64,000 bases of DNA from Musa acuminata AAA Group. Lineage: Eukaryota; Streptophyta; Magnoliopsida; Zingiberales; Musaceae. A program made the translations under genes and the position numbers. The stretch covers positions 12,727,001-12,791,000 of the forward strand of contig NC_088356.1 of assembly GCF_036884655.1 (NCBI RefSeq). Direction: 5' to 3'. Positions 1 to 12,149 of this stretch are shown one piece after another. Position 1 is the first letter of the stretch; every line of letters starts with the position of its first letter. The notes under the pieces are model-generated. The model saw nothing but the letters and a program-made list of their open reading frames with translations, was not told the DNA's origin and did not search any database.

Positions 1-1443
1 TTAATGGACAACATATGTGAGCTAGTTCATTCATTTTCTGTTTGAGTCCTAAAAACAGTCTAACTGGTCTAAATTGGCAATAAGTTAATGAATCCCAATA
101 ATGTTTGCTGATAGAAATATACTTTGGCAGCTACTTGTACCATTAATCTTCTTTCTTTCCCTTCTCCAATTGATTTTAGAATCCATTTTACTCATGACAG
201 CACATAGGCACAGCTTTTAATTGAGTTGCTGAGTAGATATGGAACAATTAGCAGGTCTTTGTCCCAACCAAAACATGCCAAATTTTGGCTTAGCTAAATA
301 AAATGGTCAGCTTTTGCATAGGTGTTCAAAATTTTATTGCTATGTAAACATCTGGTTTCTAACATGACAGTAGATAGTGGATGTGTTATGAGATTTCAGA
401 GCATTATCCACCAAGCATAATCTCTCTGCAAAGTCCCAGAGGGACAAATTATTCTTGGACATACTCCAAGGGCAATAATACAATAAGATTCCATTCCGAA
501 CAGCAGTAGACATGAATGGAATGTCTTCTTCATTTATAAAATCAGCCCAAAAGTGTATAATTAAGCATAGAAATATTGCACAATGAAAATTACTTAAAAA
601 AGACTAGTTGCAAGATGTGCTTTTATCAAAAGGAAGATAAACTTTGAAAAGCAAAATCTACTCAAAGTAGAAAAAGGCCCTTGTTACTTAAACTTGATGC
701 AGCAATAATAATAGAGCTTTCAAAGAGACGTGTACAACAAACAGCTGAGTCATCTATAAACCTCTACAAACAATCTTCTTCTCTGTTCTCTGATTATCAC
801 CATGAGATCTATACAAATCAAAAACCTTCAATTCTTTCAGATATGGCGATTGTGATCGTTTATAAACTACTGCTAGTGGTTGAAGCAATAAAAACATCAA
901 TCTCACATGACAAAAAATTTAAGTTGATTCAGTGCCACCTCCTAATACTTGGTACAGAATTTCCCATCTTTGTTATTTTAGTACCTAATTCATCTGAGAA
1001 CATGTAAATCTAGAAGAGAGACTAAAAATTCATGCTATGTTTTACCAATTTCACTTCATCTTCTAATATCTCATAGCAAAGTTTCTACTTCATATTTCAA
1101 GTGCCTACTTAAAAAACAGTTTGATCAAAGTAATCGGTTTTCAAATGCTTTTGGATTGTCAAACTCAAAGGTTTAGTCACCAGTTAATCTTATAAATGCA
1201 TGAATGTTAATAACCAGGTACTTTTAAGTGGCTTTCTGCACATATACATTTAAAACATTTTCTCCAACATTAAGCACCAAGTTATAACGCATTATTCATA
1301 TAGCAGTAGCTGATCATAGAACAATGGCATACCATGGCAGATACTAAATGCACATAAGATGCCACAAGATAGAAGAACTGAAACATCTGGAAATCATGTT
1401 CAACTTCATTTAGAAATACGAGGGAAGTAGATCGAAAGCAAAC

Positions 1444-2310
1444 CTTAAGATTATTGGCCAATCTTAAGTTTTCTTCAAAATAGCTTCTCTTTTTAGTCAA
1501 TTCTTTCAAGGCACTAGCTATTGCATCATCCTGCTTCTCATCAAGTGCCTATTGCGCGAAAGAATACTTCACAATTTTCAAACAGGAAAATAATTTATAA
1601 ATTAATGTATATACTCTCAGCGCTTACGTACTATCCGCAATTCACAAAGCTTCCTCTCCAAAATATGCTTCTCATTAAGTAACTGAAGTTCCTAAAAGCC
1701 AAAAAGGACCATTTTTATGTAATTAAATTAAGAAGTGCAGCAAAATGATGGTCTAATGAGCATGCATTTAAACTGTTACTATCTTCATACTTTAATGCTA
1801 GCGTCAGTGATTTGCTTACGAAGAAGAAGGATCTCTTCTTCCTGAATGTGGGATCTATAGTAAAGTTCCTGAAAATTTTTTGTTATATAAAAATCAGATA
1901 CATGTGTTGTTTATCAAAGAGCATAACCTGCAACAGCTTCCAGGTAGATCTTACCATGATTTCTGGATCCAATATGCGGTTGTTGACTTTGGCTCTTTTA
2001 CTGGAACCAGAATCAATTTGAAATTCATGCCTACAGGCAAAAAATATGTTGTATAATAAACGAATTAAAAACATGTTTCTGAACAAAGATCTTGATTAAA
2101 AACTCCTTGATTTAGGACCTCATTAAAGAATCAGATGTCCGAGCCGAAAGGCCAACATCACCATTTTCAAGCACATAGCCTGTGTTAGGTGGCCTTGCAT
2201 CAGCTGCCATAAGTTCACTTGAGAACTGATGATCATTGTTGACTGCATCTGCTTGGGCATAAAATGGAATATGCATATTTCTTGTACTATTGCCTGGCAA
2301 ACAGTTACTT
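1444..2310 (-). CDS. Conserved plant coiled-coil protein, internal exons (partial gene)
   Basis: Five consecutive minus-strand exons join in frame with GT-AG borders: about 2310-2126, 2030-1955, 1868-1791, 1691-1632 and 1548-1444. The first ends in codon phase 2 and joins the second to give SLMR-HEFQIDSGSSKRAKV. The next three encode a charged heptad-like stretch (ELYYRSHIQEEEILLLRK, ELQLLNEKHILERKL, ALDEKQDDAIASALKE), so the core is a coiled coil. I recall similar sequences in an uncharacterised plant coiled-coil family, but no function can be given. The exon after 1444 is not visible, so the C-terminus probably lies left of the window. The start codon was not found. A likely noncoding first exon with a donor near 3717 sits in the pyrimidine-rich minus-strand stretch around 3720-3960. 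The exon chain is fairly secure; the full gene model is not. Confidence 0.6.
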
Positions 2311-3699
2311 CCTATCAGCCAGATCATCAAGTATTAGAAAGTTTAAATCCTCGGAGGTGAACAATTAATTAAAATATTAGACACCAACAGAGTCAACAAA
2401 GATTTGAATAGAAATGTTACTGTATGTGAAATTGTAGTTATGACCGAAACATATTTTGAGATGGAAACTTTTTCTTCAGAATATTTGTGCTTGCTAAATG
2501 GTTATTGATTCTTGTGGCGTAGAATAGATTGTTTTTTTCCTTTTCCTTTCAAAAGTATAGGAAAATTTTAGAGGGTTGCTTCTAGTTATGTAAGCTTGAA
2601 CTGCAACCATTAAGTAGACTTTTCTAGCATTCCAAGAGCCAAGGCAAAGCCCACTCTTGTAATTTTTGTAAATCTGCATGGAGTCTTCTTGGTTTCAGAT
2701 TGCGCTGGGAAAAAGCCTGAACAATGACGTTGATGGCAGCAGGTCATATACATTGGAACCATATCAGTAATAATGTGTTCTTATTCTGGAGTAAAAATGC
2801 ATGCCAGGTAAAACCTGAAATGTATTATATCATGCTAGAACCTCTCTTTGTGTGTGCCATGATGATTGTGGTCATTAGGTTCTGATGGAAGGAAGTAAGT
2901 TCAGCATTTATAACCCATTTCTGAATCCAAGATCAAACTAGTAACTACAAATCAGTCAAGTATCCATTATTTTTTCCATCCAATAAGCAATAAAGGTTGA
3001 GCTAATAATATTGAGGATATTTTTCTGTGACTCACTGACAAAAAAATGCACACACTAACAATTAAATGACCACTGTATCTGCTGACATCAAATATTATAT
3101 TACATTTTTCATAGCACAGCAATGATTGAAAGGCGTAAGAAAACCAGCCAGTCAGATAAGCAAGCACGTACAAGTAGTAAGATCGAGAAGAATATATTCG
3201 TAATAAAGAAAATGAAACAAACTTAATGTGCACAAGTTCTTTAAAGCATCCCAATTGGTACAGAGAAAGAAAAAAAAACATTAAAGATTCAGTGTTCTAC
3301 CGGACCAATGCTTATCGGTTGCCTGATCGCACAAATTGAGCTGCTTGACAGCCCATGCCTGCAGCCAAGAAACGTCAGAAGACCTTCAGATTAGTTAGAG
3401 TAACGGTCAACGTAAAATCTTTCCGGCTGCCACCGCGTTGAAGTTTACTAAAGAAACCCCGATCGCAGCACACCACTAGAATCAAGAACCGAGCTTTCCT
3501 CCCGGCCAGAACCGCACGGCCCCGGCGCTCGCTCGATCTTTAAACCGTTCCGACACGAATCCTAACCCTATAGCGGACGAGGTTAGCCAATTGTTTAAAT
3601 GCCTCATGAATTTACAGGAAACAAGGCGCAACGCGAACCCGAATCATCCAACAGAAAGAAACAAAAGAACCCTAGAAAGGATCCACGGAGTCGCAAGAC

Positions 3700-3990
3700 G
3701 ATAAAGAAAAAGCACCTGTTTGATGAGATCCCGAAAGGCTCAGAGTACCGGAGACGGAATGAGTTGGGCGATGGGCAGAAGAAAAGAGAGAGAGAGACAG
3801 AGAGAAGAGAGAGAGGTGGACGATGATTGGGAGGAGGAAAGAGGTAAAAGAAGGGGGGGACGGGATGCGGTCGGTGTTTCGGTGCGTCAAAGTCGTTGGG
3901 GTCTGCTGTGGTGCGGAAAAATAATCCTTTAAATAATATTTTGGAGAATTCCACGTTGTCGCTCCGACCCATCCATGACACAACCGTAGA
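3700..3990 (-). promoter_or_regulatory. Probable 5' leader exon of the coiled-coil gene
   Basis: On the minus strand this stretch is rich in CTCTCT and ends at a good donor (CAAACAG followed by GTGCTT) near 3717, about 1.4 kb upstream of the first recognised coding exon. CT-rich leaders are common in plant 5' UTRs. No conserved protein was recognised in any frame, so I read it as untranslated leader plus first-intron donor. This is inference. Confidence 0.35.
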
Positions 3991-5280
3991 TGGCATGCCG
4001 ACTTTATGCTCCCGTCCGGTCCCTATTTGAGATAATTTATGTGATTGATCTGAGAAACTAACGAAGTTGATGGCATTGTGATCTCTATTGATCATCATCA
4101 CGAAATGTTGCATTTTCCTTGGACAATCTTAAGCTATCGACAATTTATTTTAATTTTTATTTTTGATGAGGCCCGATAGTAATGTGTGAAAAATATGTCC
4201 AACCAAAAAATAAACTAAAGCTTAAAAATATACTTTTTATCCATATATATTTTTATGGATGAATTTTTAAAAAAATCTTTGATTTTCATTATTTTTCATT
4301 GGACACTACAGTTTTAAAAAATTATTATAAAATGCTCTTAGTAAGATGAAAAAAAATATATTTTACCATAGTCTTCGTCAAATCTACCATTGCCTGTGCT
4401 TTGTACCGATGCCTCCTCCTTGTACCATCATTTTGCATTGCTTCCATCATTATCATCGTGTCCTTCTTTATGTGAGGGTCATGGGTGATAAGCCCTACAA
4501 GGCAAAGGGGGAGAGGCGATGGTTATTAACATTCGACTAGAATGAGACTTTTGTCATTGGTCACTTTTGCACACCATTGCACCTGTGCCATGTGTGATGA
4601 GCAACCGTCCGAAGAGAAGCAAGGCGATCAATAACCAATAACCAAGGGTTGGGTGGAAGTAGTGATTGATTGGGGTGAAATAATTATTTAAAAAAAATAC
4701 TGTAGAATTTTTTTTAAAGTTAGAACATTATATAAAAAAATTTATTTTTGTATGAATTTATCATATTTTTATTTTGATATTTCATAAAACGATAATTGAA
4801 TTATGACCATCATAAAAAAAATATTTTCATGATTTAAAAGTCCATTTATATTAGAATTTGATATTCTTTCGACTTCAATATTCAAAATTACAAAATTCTT
4901 TTTGCACAAAAATAATGAGTAAATAATAAAAAAATATTAATAAAATAATAATATTTAAAAATAATAAGGAAAAAGTTAAAGAGAAAGCAGCATCAACTTG
5001 GACGAGCAATTTCCCTGTAAAACAACAAAAGAAACAAAGATTATCATCGCAATTTGACATCCGACGACAAAGGGACTGTAAAATAATATTCAGATATGAT
5101 CCCGCATGTGGTCAATTTTCAGATCGAAATCATACGTTGTTGCAACGAGAGGAGGAAAAGAACTTCACGTACGTTATACACGCATACAAAGACGCGAGTT
5201 CACATACATTAAAGAATCAATCCCAAAAGGCTCTTCAAGGCGTTACGTACCAAACCTGTAGGAGTCAAGGACGTTGTCAC
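3991..5280. other. AT-rich intergenic DNA
   Basis: Mostly AT-rich sequence with short A/T runs. No supported exon, RNA gene or repeat structure was seen. The short open frames here have no recognisable protein features. Confidence 0.5.
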
Positions 5281-5690
5281 ATCGGTGGCTTGGACAGCTG
5301 TCGCGGATTTTGGATATGGTGGCCGCACCCAAACGAAGCCAAAACTTGAACGCATCCCACCAATCATGTACGTCTCCCTCTATGCCATCCTCGCCGTGCC
5401 CTCACAAACCCATCTAATGTCCCTATCCCGCTTTGCCATCCTCGCGGTGCCCCCACAAAACCCATCTCGACGTGGGTCCCGTGTGACCCGGCGCTCATCT
5501 CCGATTGTCCAGACCCGCATTCGGATAAGGCGGTGGTGCCGCCCCCGTCACGAGACGACGGTCGAGATGTGAGAGTTCAAGAGCACAATTTGGAAGCACG
5601 CTTGCGGAAAACCCTCGCCAGATCCAAAATCGCGCCGCACATTAGAGCGTTTGTTTTCGTTTCCGGCCCGGCGATTCCCTAGTGTCGTAG

Positions 5691-5699
5691 AAACCCTAA
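5691..5699 (+). promoter_or_regulatory. Telo-box (AAACCCTAA)
   Basis: A perfect AAACCCTAA lies 45 bp upstream of the ATG at 5744. Telo-boxes are common near transcription starts of plant housekeeping genes. Together with the upstream GC-rich stretch, this supports plus-strand transcription here. Confidence 0.4.
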
Positions 5700-5743
5700 T
5701 CCCATTTGAAGATGCGACGCTATGAGCGGCCCTTGGTCCCGAG

Positions 5744-6061
5744 ATGGAGGAGTTGTTTCCGGTGGAGCGGCTCTTCTGCCAGGGTGTCTCCCGCACATAC
5801 GAACATGCCATCGCCTTCCCTGCCGATGCCGATGCCGATGCCGACGCCGTCGACGTCACCGGCCGCCTAACTCACTGCCTTGCTCTCGCCAGATCGGCAG
5901 GATCCTTGCGCCTGCATTCGGCGACGGTGAATATTTTCCCAACCCGCACTGGGCCGGCCTATGGGTCTTCTCGATCTCGATTTTTAGCTCAGCTTAAGGA
6001 TGGCAGCCCAAGGCTGATTTCATCAGGCCCACTATCTAGCCCTGTCTTGTTATGCACGGTG
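5744..6061 (+). CDS. Possible orphan first exon, unrecognised protein
   Basis: An ATG in the context GAGATGG opens a frame beginning MEELFPVERLFCQGVSRTYE and reaching a strong donor (GTG followed by GTAAGC) at 6061/6062 after exactly 106 codons. Reading through the donor gives a hydrophobic stretch and a stop at 6172, so a one-exon 142-residue reading is the alternative. The middle contains a small GATGCC repeat that encodes alternating Asp and Ala. The family is not recognised. The telo-box upstream favours a real transcript. Any second exon would have to lie in or beyond the convergent MYC2 gene, whose coding end is at 6314, so the gene may be truncated. Low confidence. Confidence 0.3.
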
Positions 6062-6313
6062 GTAAGCCTTCTTCTAATTTTGTCTCTTTGGCTAATTAAT
6101 AAGGAAGAAAGAAGAAAGAAGTCAGAGATAATTATGAGAGCAGCAGCAGCAGAAAACGGACCGCATTCTTAGCAATACGACATCTTCGAACCTCCCCGCC
6201 AGATGAAGGTACAACATCTAAATATACCGTTACATCAATAAGCGCAATACACAATACAGCATGATCCAAACATGTCTCCTACGTACAACCAATCATATCC
6301 ACGTGATCACGGG

Positions 6314-8440
6314 CTATCTACGGACTGGTGCCTCGGCAGCCAATCGGGAATAGAGAGCAGCGTTAAGCTGCTCCTGCGTGTACACTCGGCTCGGCGACAT
6401 CTTCACCGTCGCCTGCTGGATCATGAGGTCCTTCACCACGGACACGCTCGCGTAGTGTACTTCCACACCAAGCTCTTGCAGTGCTGTCATCAGCCTTGCA
6501 GCTGGATGATTCCTTCTTTCACACTGTAATCTTACCATTGCCTCCATTCCCAGTATCTTCACTTCCATCTCCACCCCATGGCACCGGCTCTCGCCGTTCA
6601 CCATCTGTTCGTGTTGGGCGGTTGGCGATGGCCGCGCACGGCCGGAATCGCGCTGCTTCTCGAGGGCCTCCACCTGTGCTTGTAGCTCCTCCCTGTCGGC
6701 TTCCACTGCTTGGAGCTTTGACCGCAGTTCTTCGATGTACGACACGGCGTCGGCGAGGAGGGAGGCTTTGTCCATCTTCGACACGTTTGGGACTACCGCA
6801 CGGAGAGCGTAGAACCTCTGGTTGAGCTTCTCGCGCCGCTGCCGCTCGGCTTCCACGTGGTTGAGAGGTTCCTCGCGGCCGTTGGCAGGTTTCCGGCCAC
6901 GCTTCCTCGGCCGCTTCTCCGGCTCCACCACCTGGCTGCTCTCCACCTCCCGCACCGAGGCCACGAGGTCTGACTGATCAGAATCGGCGGCGTCGAGGAT
7001 CCCGCCACCGCCACCGCGACCGCCACCGGAAGAATTCCGTTGACCGTTGGGGAGTGGTCTTACCGGAGTCGATGAGAAGGAGAGCATCCCCTCATCGTTG
7101 TTGTTGCTCGCTCTGGACGTCGCCCCCGTGGATCTCGTGTTCTTCTTGTCGTCCACCGTGGCGGCAGCGGCGGCTGGGTGGTGGGAGAAGAGGCTGCCGG
7201 CGGCAGGGGCTGGCGACGAATTCCTCTTGCCACCGGCGAAATTTAGGATATTTCCAGACTCCCGCTCGAACGAGTGGGGGCCCACGGAGTCGTTCGAGGC
7301 GAATTCGGAGGAGTTGAGATCTTTGGAGAAGAAAGATTGGTTCCGCGGTTTACTGCCGCCGCTCCGATGCTGCTGCTGGTGGTTTTGGGATTTTTGAGTC
7401 TGGAACGAAGAGCTAGGGTTTTCGATAAGGTTACTGGAGGTAGCTTTGTTCCCGAATTGGATCGGGGGTTTCGTGACGGACATATCGGCGGTGGTCGAGA
7501 GGAACGAGACGGAGTCTTTGATTTCGACCGCGGACGGATCTGTGAGCGAGAGCACGGATGGATCGGTCTCGCCCCGATCGGCAGCGGGAGTCCCCACCGC
7601 AGATTGCAGCGCGAGAGAGGATGGTGCGGCGGCGGCTGCCGAGGAGGAGGTGGGTGCATCCGGGGAGTCGAAGTTGAAGAGGACGCGGATCTTGCCCATG
7701 ATCTCGGGGTTTTCGAAGATGACATCGGTGGAACCGAGCTCGAGGACGCCGGAGCCGACCGGGACGCACACCATGGTTTGGATGCCAAGCAGCTGCGCCT
7801 GGTGCGCCCGCTGGCAGGGCGCCGCGGCAAGTCGGGAGTCGCCTGCGACCCAGGAGGGCGCGCCGGCGTAGAGAGCCTGACCGGCAAGACCGGCGCCGTT
7901 CACGAAGGAATGGGTCATAGAGACGAGGAAGAACCATTCGGTGTCGGTGACCTCGTCTTCGACGGCCTCGTCCATCCCCGACGATCCGCCGCAGGAGATG
8001 AGCGAGTGGAGCTCCCGTAGGACGCGCTTCCGGTACTCCTGTTCCTCGGGGGAGGCGGCGGCCGTGGGCCGCTGCTTCCGCTTGTCCTCCTCGCGGCCCT
8101 TATAGTAGCCGTCCCCCCAGACCAGGTAGGAGGCCCCTGTGGCGGCGTCCACCGACGACTGCCAGAAGATGCCGTACGTCCAGCTCTCTCGCGCCCCCTC
8201 GATCAGCGTCTGCAACCGTTGCTGGAGCGTCTCCTGGCTGAGGTACGCGGGCGTGGTTGGAGTTTGCGGCGACGCCGCCGGCGGGGCAGGACCACGGACG
8301 GCCCTCACGGGATCGAAGGAGGAAGCGGCTGTGGAGGGCGGCGGAGGGGTGGGAGGAGGAGCCCAGGAGAAGCCCTGGAGGTCGGTGGAGGCCATGAAGG
8401 CCTCCATCACGGAGGCGTTGTCGTCGGACCAGAGGTTCAT
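6314..8440 (-). CDS. MYC2: MYC2-type bHLH transcription factor
   Basis: Intact single-exon gene of 708 residues, the usual size and intronless form for plant MYC2/3/4. Residues about 68-257 form the bHLH-MYC N-terminal domain, which in the family holds the JAZ-interaction region and an acidic activation segment; here the segment reads [18 protein letters not shown] basic RKRGRKP tract near 510 is a likely nuclear signal. The bHLH lies at about 523-575, with the DNA-contact pattern H..ER.RR ([16 protein letters not shown]), and is followed by a leucine-rich coiled coil and a C-terminal ACT-like dimerisation region ending near 700. By family knowledge it binds G-box promoters and drives jasmonate responses when JAZ repressors are degraded. 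Long Pro/Ala and Ser-rich linkers are typical. The start [16 protein letters not shown] matches the family N-terminus. Whether it is the MYC2, MYC3 or MYC4 co-orthologue cannot be settled by eye. Confidence 0.93.
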   Translation of the reverse strand: MNLWSDDNASVMEAFMASTDLQGFSWAPPPTPPPPSTAASSFDPVRAVRGPAPPAASPQTPTTPAYLSQETLQQRLQTLIEGARESWTYGIFWQSSVDAATGASYLVWGDGYYKGREEDKRKQRPTAAASPEEQEYRKRVLRELHSLISCGGSSGMDEAVEDEVTDTEWFFLVSMTHSFVNGAGLAGQALYAGAPSWVAGDSRLAAAPCQRAHQAQLLGIQTMVCVPVGSGVLELGSTDVIFENPEIMGKIRVLFNFDSPDAPTSSSAAAAAPSSLALQSAVGTPAADRGETDPSVLSLTDPSAVEIKDSVSFLSTTADMSVTKPPIQFGNKATSSNLIENPSSSFQTQKSQNHQQQHRSGGSKPRNQSFFSKDLNSSEFASNDSVGPHSFERESGNILNFAGGKRNSSPAPAAGSLFSHHPAAAAATVDDKKNTRSTGATSRASNNNDEGMLSFSSTPVRPLPNGQRNSSGGGRGGGGGILDAADSDQSDLVASVREVESSQVVEPEKRPRKRGRKPANGREEPLNHVEAERQRREKLNQRFYALRAVVPNVSKMDKASLLADAVSYIEELRSKLQAVEADREELQAQVEALEKQRDSGRARPSPTAQHEQMVNGESRCHGVEMEVKILGMEAMVRLQCERRNHPAARLMTALQELGVEVHYASVSVVKDLMIQQATVKMSPSRVYTQEQLNAALYSRLAAEAPVRR

Positions 8441-8821
8441 CCGCTTCCTGCTCGATCACCGGCGTGGCCGGACTCCTGCGTACGAACTGGATCCCAGGAT
8501 TCCGGTAAATCCGGGTGAGTCCAGGCTCGGGGGGAGCAGCGATGGGCGGCTTCTAAAAACCTGGAAGCTAGGAGAGGGGCCGTGGACACCGGAAAGAGGG
8601 CGCGGCGCAAACGGCGCGGAAGAAACGAGCAGGCAAACGAAGGAAAGAGAGATCGGCGCACGCAAAAGGCGTGGCCCGTTTCGCTTTCAAGGAAGGCGTA
8701 CTCTGCTGCTTCCGGCTTGTTTCCTTCCAGTAAATACGGCATGGCACAGTCACCGAACCAAACCTTCTGTTCCTAATTAGATCCGACGAATTTATGGGAA
8801 AATCCCAAACTCCCATTTAAT

Positions 8822-9976
8822 TTTTAAATAGAATTTTAGTATTTCTGATACAAAGAGATCGAAATCTTATTAAAAACATAATAATTGATATATAGATTAT
8901 TTTCAATGTTTCTCACCATAAATCAATAGAAATATCTATTTTTAAATAGACATTGATAAACTGATTTGCTTTGGATTTCGAGTCAATTATAATATTTTTT
9001 TGTGTAGATTTATAATATTTTTACGGAGGCATCAAGAGAGATACAAACAATTTCTAACCGAGAAATTAATATATCTGTCCAACGCTGGGTAGCTAATTCA
9101 GTAAATCACGGGTCTGCAGCGGCCGGGCAGGAGGGCGAGGTCGAATGGCCGAGTCGCAATGAGTGCCAAACGGAGCTCGTAAATGGAATGACAGATGGAG
9201 AAAGGGGGCGGTAAATACAGGCAAATGTGAACAGATGTAGAGGATGGGTTGAAGCGGCGGCGCCATCGTAGAGGGGTTATTTTATTGCTGCAGTGGGTAG
9301 GTGGAAGCGACACGTTGTCGTCGCTGGTTCGATGAGGAAAACGACGCTTTGGTTTGGTTTGCTGTTGTGGTCACGCGGGGAGGAAGGAAGCCACTTTCCT
9401 TTCCTTTTTTTTTTTTTTTTTTAAATTTCCTTTTTATCATTCTAATTTCCTCACGTGGTGGATGAAGGAAGGAATAAATAATCAATCGACCCAACAGGAA
9501 GGAAAGTGGCTTACACGAAAGAAAACGTAGGCGATATGCACTTACTTATCTCTGACCGACGTGTATTTATGCTTTTCATAGATGCAGACGATTTGATTGA
9601 CAAATCACTTTTAGTAGGTGCGCATGAGGCCCCACTTCTTTGTCCTTTTTATTCATTTATTATTTTTTCTCTTAAAATTAGTTGCATGTGGTTGTCTCGA
9701 CGCATCAGCCGTCGGCAAATGGCGCCGGGCCCATTCTTTCTTCGTCTACTACCGACAGAATCCTGCATGAATCAAACAAAATTGTGGGGGCAAACCGCAA
9801 GAACGCAGAGAGAGAGAGAGAGCATGCATCGTTGTTCCCACGGGACTCAGAAACACAGGGCGTCCGACATATGTGCGCCAGCGAGGCGTTAAATGGCAAA
9901 AGTCAAGATTGACGTGGTATTCGCTGCCGGCATCGATCTACGTTATAATTTATGTCTTTTAATCTGAAAATATAAC
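8822..9976. other. MYC2 upstream region, no further gene seen
   Basis: AT-rich DNA followed by mixed-composition sequence with a T17-18 run near 9405-9422 and a short GA run near 9808. No protein or RNA gene is supported between the MYC2 leader and tRNA-Met. Confidence 0.5.
9452..9457. promoter_or_regulatory. G-box CACGTG upstream of MYC2
   Basis: A palindromic CACGTG lies about 1 kb upstream of the MYC2 start codon. MYC2-family proteins bind this motif, so autoregulation is possible. A six-base motif also occurs by chance, so this is only suggestive. Confidence 0.3.
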
Positions 9977-10061
9977 GGGGTGGTGGCGCAGTTGGTTAGC
10001 GCGTAGGTCTCATAGCTTCCGAGTTATCCTGAGGTCGAGAGTTCGAGCCTCTCTCACCCCA
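9977..10061 (+). tRNA. trnM-CAT: Elongator tRNA-Met (CAT) with 11-nt intron
   Basis: The acceptor stem GGGGTGG pairs with TCACCCC (one G-T pair), followed by discriminator A. The D arm is GCGC / GCGC around AGTTGGTTA. The anticodon loop CTCATA has CAT at 10011-10013. An intron of about 11 nt (GCTTCCGAGTT, 10015-10025) follows position 37. The T arm is GAGAG-TTCGAGC-CTCTC, containing a good B box. Intron-bearing elongator tRNA-Met is a known feature of plant nuclear genomes. A TTTTT run at 10071-10075 would end RNA polymerase III transcription. The CCA end is not encoded. Confidence 0.95.
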
Positions 10062-10176
10062 ATAAAAGTGTTTTTCACCTTTTTGTTTCTGGTCCTGGGA
10101 AAAAAATTCATCCTCGAGCCTCTCTCTCTCAGCCATTTCGTCGTGGGATGAAGTCTGAATTCATGCTGCTCGTCGT

Positions 10177-10862
10177 TAGTGTCAGATAAATCTATGTTTT
10201 CTAAATTGGTAAAGAAGTATGAAAAGTGTTTTTTTGGAGATTTTTCTTCTCCTACATTCCTCCAACTAGCTTTTAATCAGCGGTTGGAAAGAGCATAATT
10301 ATTTTTTTAAAAAAATATACTTGTTGTTTTTATAAATTGTAAAATAATCAAAATATCTCTTCTAAATAAATATTTATTTACTTAAAATAATAATTTTATT
10401 TGTCGAATCATTTGTCTTTTTTATAATCGATCAATTAGAAAGAGTTTTATTATTATGGAATTGGAATTATCTTTTTATAATCTGAACGTTAGAATTTCCA
10501 ACGAAAAGAAATTGAGCATAATTTTTTTCGTTTCGGAGATGAATTTGTTGTCACATGAGTGATAGGTCGCATAGCGTCGAGATGAAGATTAAAACGGAGT
10601 AAGTCAAAACAATGAAAGTACTTCATCGGCTAGCATGGGTAGAACAATATACAAATAAATGCGCCGTGGGTGGGTCAACAAAAGAGTGACGTCACGGGAT
10701 TCTTGGATTTCCTACCTAGGACGTCTCCTGAACGGTGTCTAGGGTGAATCTCCGTTTCTTCCACCATTATTATTTTCTATCTAAAAACTAAAACAAATTA
10801 AGCTCAAGATTGATTCTTTATGTCATTATTATCTCTAACAGAAAACTTAATATATTGAAAGC
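10177..10862 (+). repeat. Direct duplication, copy 1
   Basis: This sequence recurs in the same orientation at 37511-38145 with scattered mismatches and indels. Shared landmarks are GTGTCAGATAAATCTATG at the left, the segment GTGATAGGTCGCA in the middle, and CATTATTATCTCTAACAG (copy 2 reads CTCTGACAG) near the right. No terminal repeats, target duplication or coding potential were seen. It may be an interspersed repeat or part of an old segmental duplication now separated by the retrotransposon nest. Confidence 0.8.
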
Positions 10863-11289
10863 TTTAGACATACCATCTTACATTCCATGCAAAAGTATCG
10901 AAAGGAATCTTGCAAGTTCCTAGTATAATATTATTGGGTCCATCTTATTGATAAGCTTGGACTGGACTGAATGATTTGAACATTCAACCTAAATCTGAAT
11001 TATTTAAAAAAAGAAAAGAAAAGTAGAGATGTGTGCGTGTAAGACAAACAAATGGAAGGAACTAACTCCGGAAACAATGGCAACGTAGACAAAAAAAAAA
11101 AAAAAAAAGACAGAAAAAGAGGAAAGAGAAAAAGCCAGGTTTTGAGATACGATCAAACGGTTTGACATCGGGTTTTTTATGTAAAAAATTCGGTATCTCA
11201 TTTTATTATTGATTCATTGTTCTACTGTTTATATTACTCTGGTTAATATTTGCTTTTGGTAACAAGTTAGTATTTTGATAGAAAACCCA

Positions 11290-11925
11290 TTTTGATATAC
11301 AAAAAGGAAAAGAATTATTTTATTATAATAGTTTTTATCAATAAGTGGTATCACATTAGGTTGTTTGGTGCTAGTTTTTCTTGTGTGATTGAAATGAAAG
11401 AGTCAGATTGTATAATTAAATTAAACTTATCAAATTATTCCACTTGGAGGTGTATGATGAAGATGAGGAATGAAAAATTCAACATAAAAAAGTCATTGCC
11501 TATATTAGAAGATGGATTGATGTAAGTTTGCATCAACATATTTTTAATGAAATTAGAGCTGAGGTTGTTTGGCAAGGTTAGAAAATATTTTTACGAAAAA
11601 GATAGTGGGAAATATAATTTTTCTCATTAGAAAGCTTATTAATTTAAAATATAAAAATAGTGGTAATATTGTTGAGCACATAAGCCTATTTTAGAGTCTT
11701 GCAAATAAGTTTATTGCTGAAATATAGACGATGAGATGCAAGAATTATTACTTCTCATCTCTTTACTAGAAAGTTTGGAAACATATATGATAACAATTTC
11801 TAACTCCACATCAGAGGGGGCTCTAACCATAAACATGGTTAAAGATAGTTTGTTAAATGAAGATACTCGAAGGAAAAAAAAGAAGAATTTTCTTTTGGTG
11901 CACTTGCTAAATAATAAGGGGACTC
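11290..11925 (+). pseudogene. Degenerate Copia gag (UBN2-type) fragment
   Basis: A decayed initiator-Met primer site (GTGGTATCACATT) near 11346 precedes a frame with LNLSNYSTWRCMMKMR, the start of a Copia gag polyprotein. Downstream, broken by stops and frameshifts, are traces of the same domain: an AEH-like GNIVEHI segment near 11660 and a TISNSTSEGALTINMVKDSL segment near 11790-11850. No pol follows; the fragment stops where a SIRE-type LTR remnant begins. It reads as a plus-strand Copia element cut by later insertions. Confidence 0.65.
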
Positions 11926-12149
11926 TAATACTGGGCGATACCACTGCCTACTCTGGTGTGACCATCGCCTTACATAGTCTAAGAGATTGTGTCTTGGAGA
12001 CTAAGCCTCTAGCAGTGCCACCGTTGGACCGGTGGTGCCACCACCTAACTCAATTTTTTGATCACTAAATGGGCCTTTCTCTTGGCCTAAAACAACCTCA
12101 CCAATTGGCCTATAATTGAGTTGGCATCATCAAAATCCAAGATTCAACA
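11926..12149 (-). repeat. Truncated 3' LTR of Copia SIRE-type element A
   Basis: It ends at GATTCAACA (12149), the boundary shared by the other LTRs of this family, and carries the typical GGTGCCACCACC motifs. The next bases on the minus strand read AGGGAGAGAT directly before the LTR, a polypurine tract. Only about 220 bp remain; the rest is missing, replaced by the gag fragment to the left. Confidence 0.7.

Noticed and set aside
681..1007. A 108-codon plus-strand frame
   Set aside because: It lies in AT-rich sequence beside minus-strand exons and shows no conserved pattern.
3604..4113. A 169-codon minus-strand frame with long Ser/Leu/Phe runs
   Set aside because: The composition is that of translated CT-rich leader. 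I treat it as untranslated leader of the coiled-coil gene.
6481..8780. Many open frames of 60-248 codons overlapping MYC2 in other frames and on the plus strand
   Set aside because: They are shadows of the GC-rich MYC2 coding frame. None has a recognisable domain, while the 708-codon frame does.
10110..10135. CCTCGAGCCTCTCTCTCTCAG, similar to the 3' end of the tRNA
   Set aside because: Only about 15 bases resemble the T arm, and no acceptor or anticodon arm is present. It is not a second tRNA.
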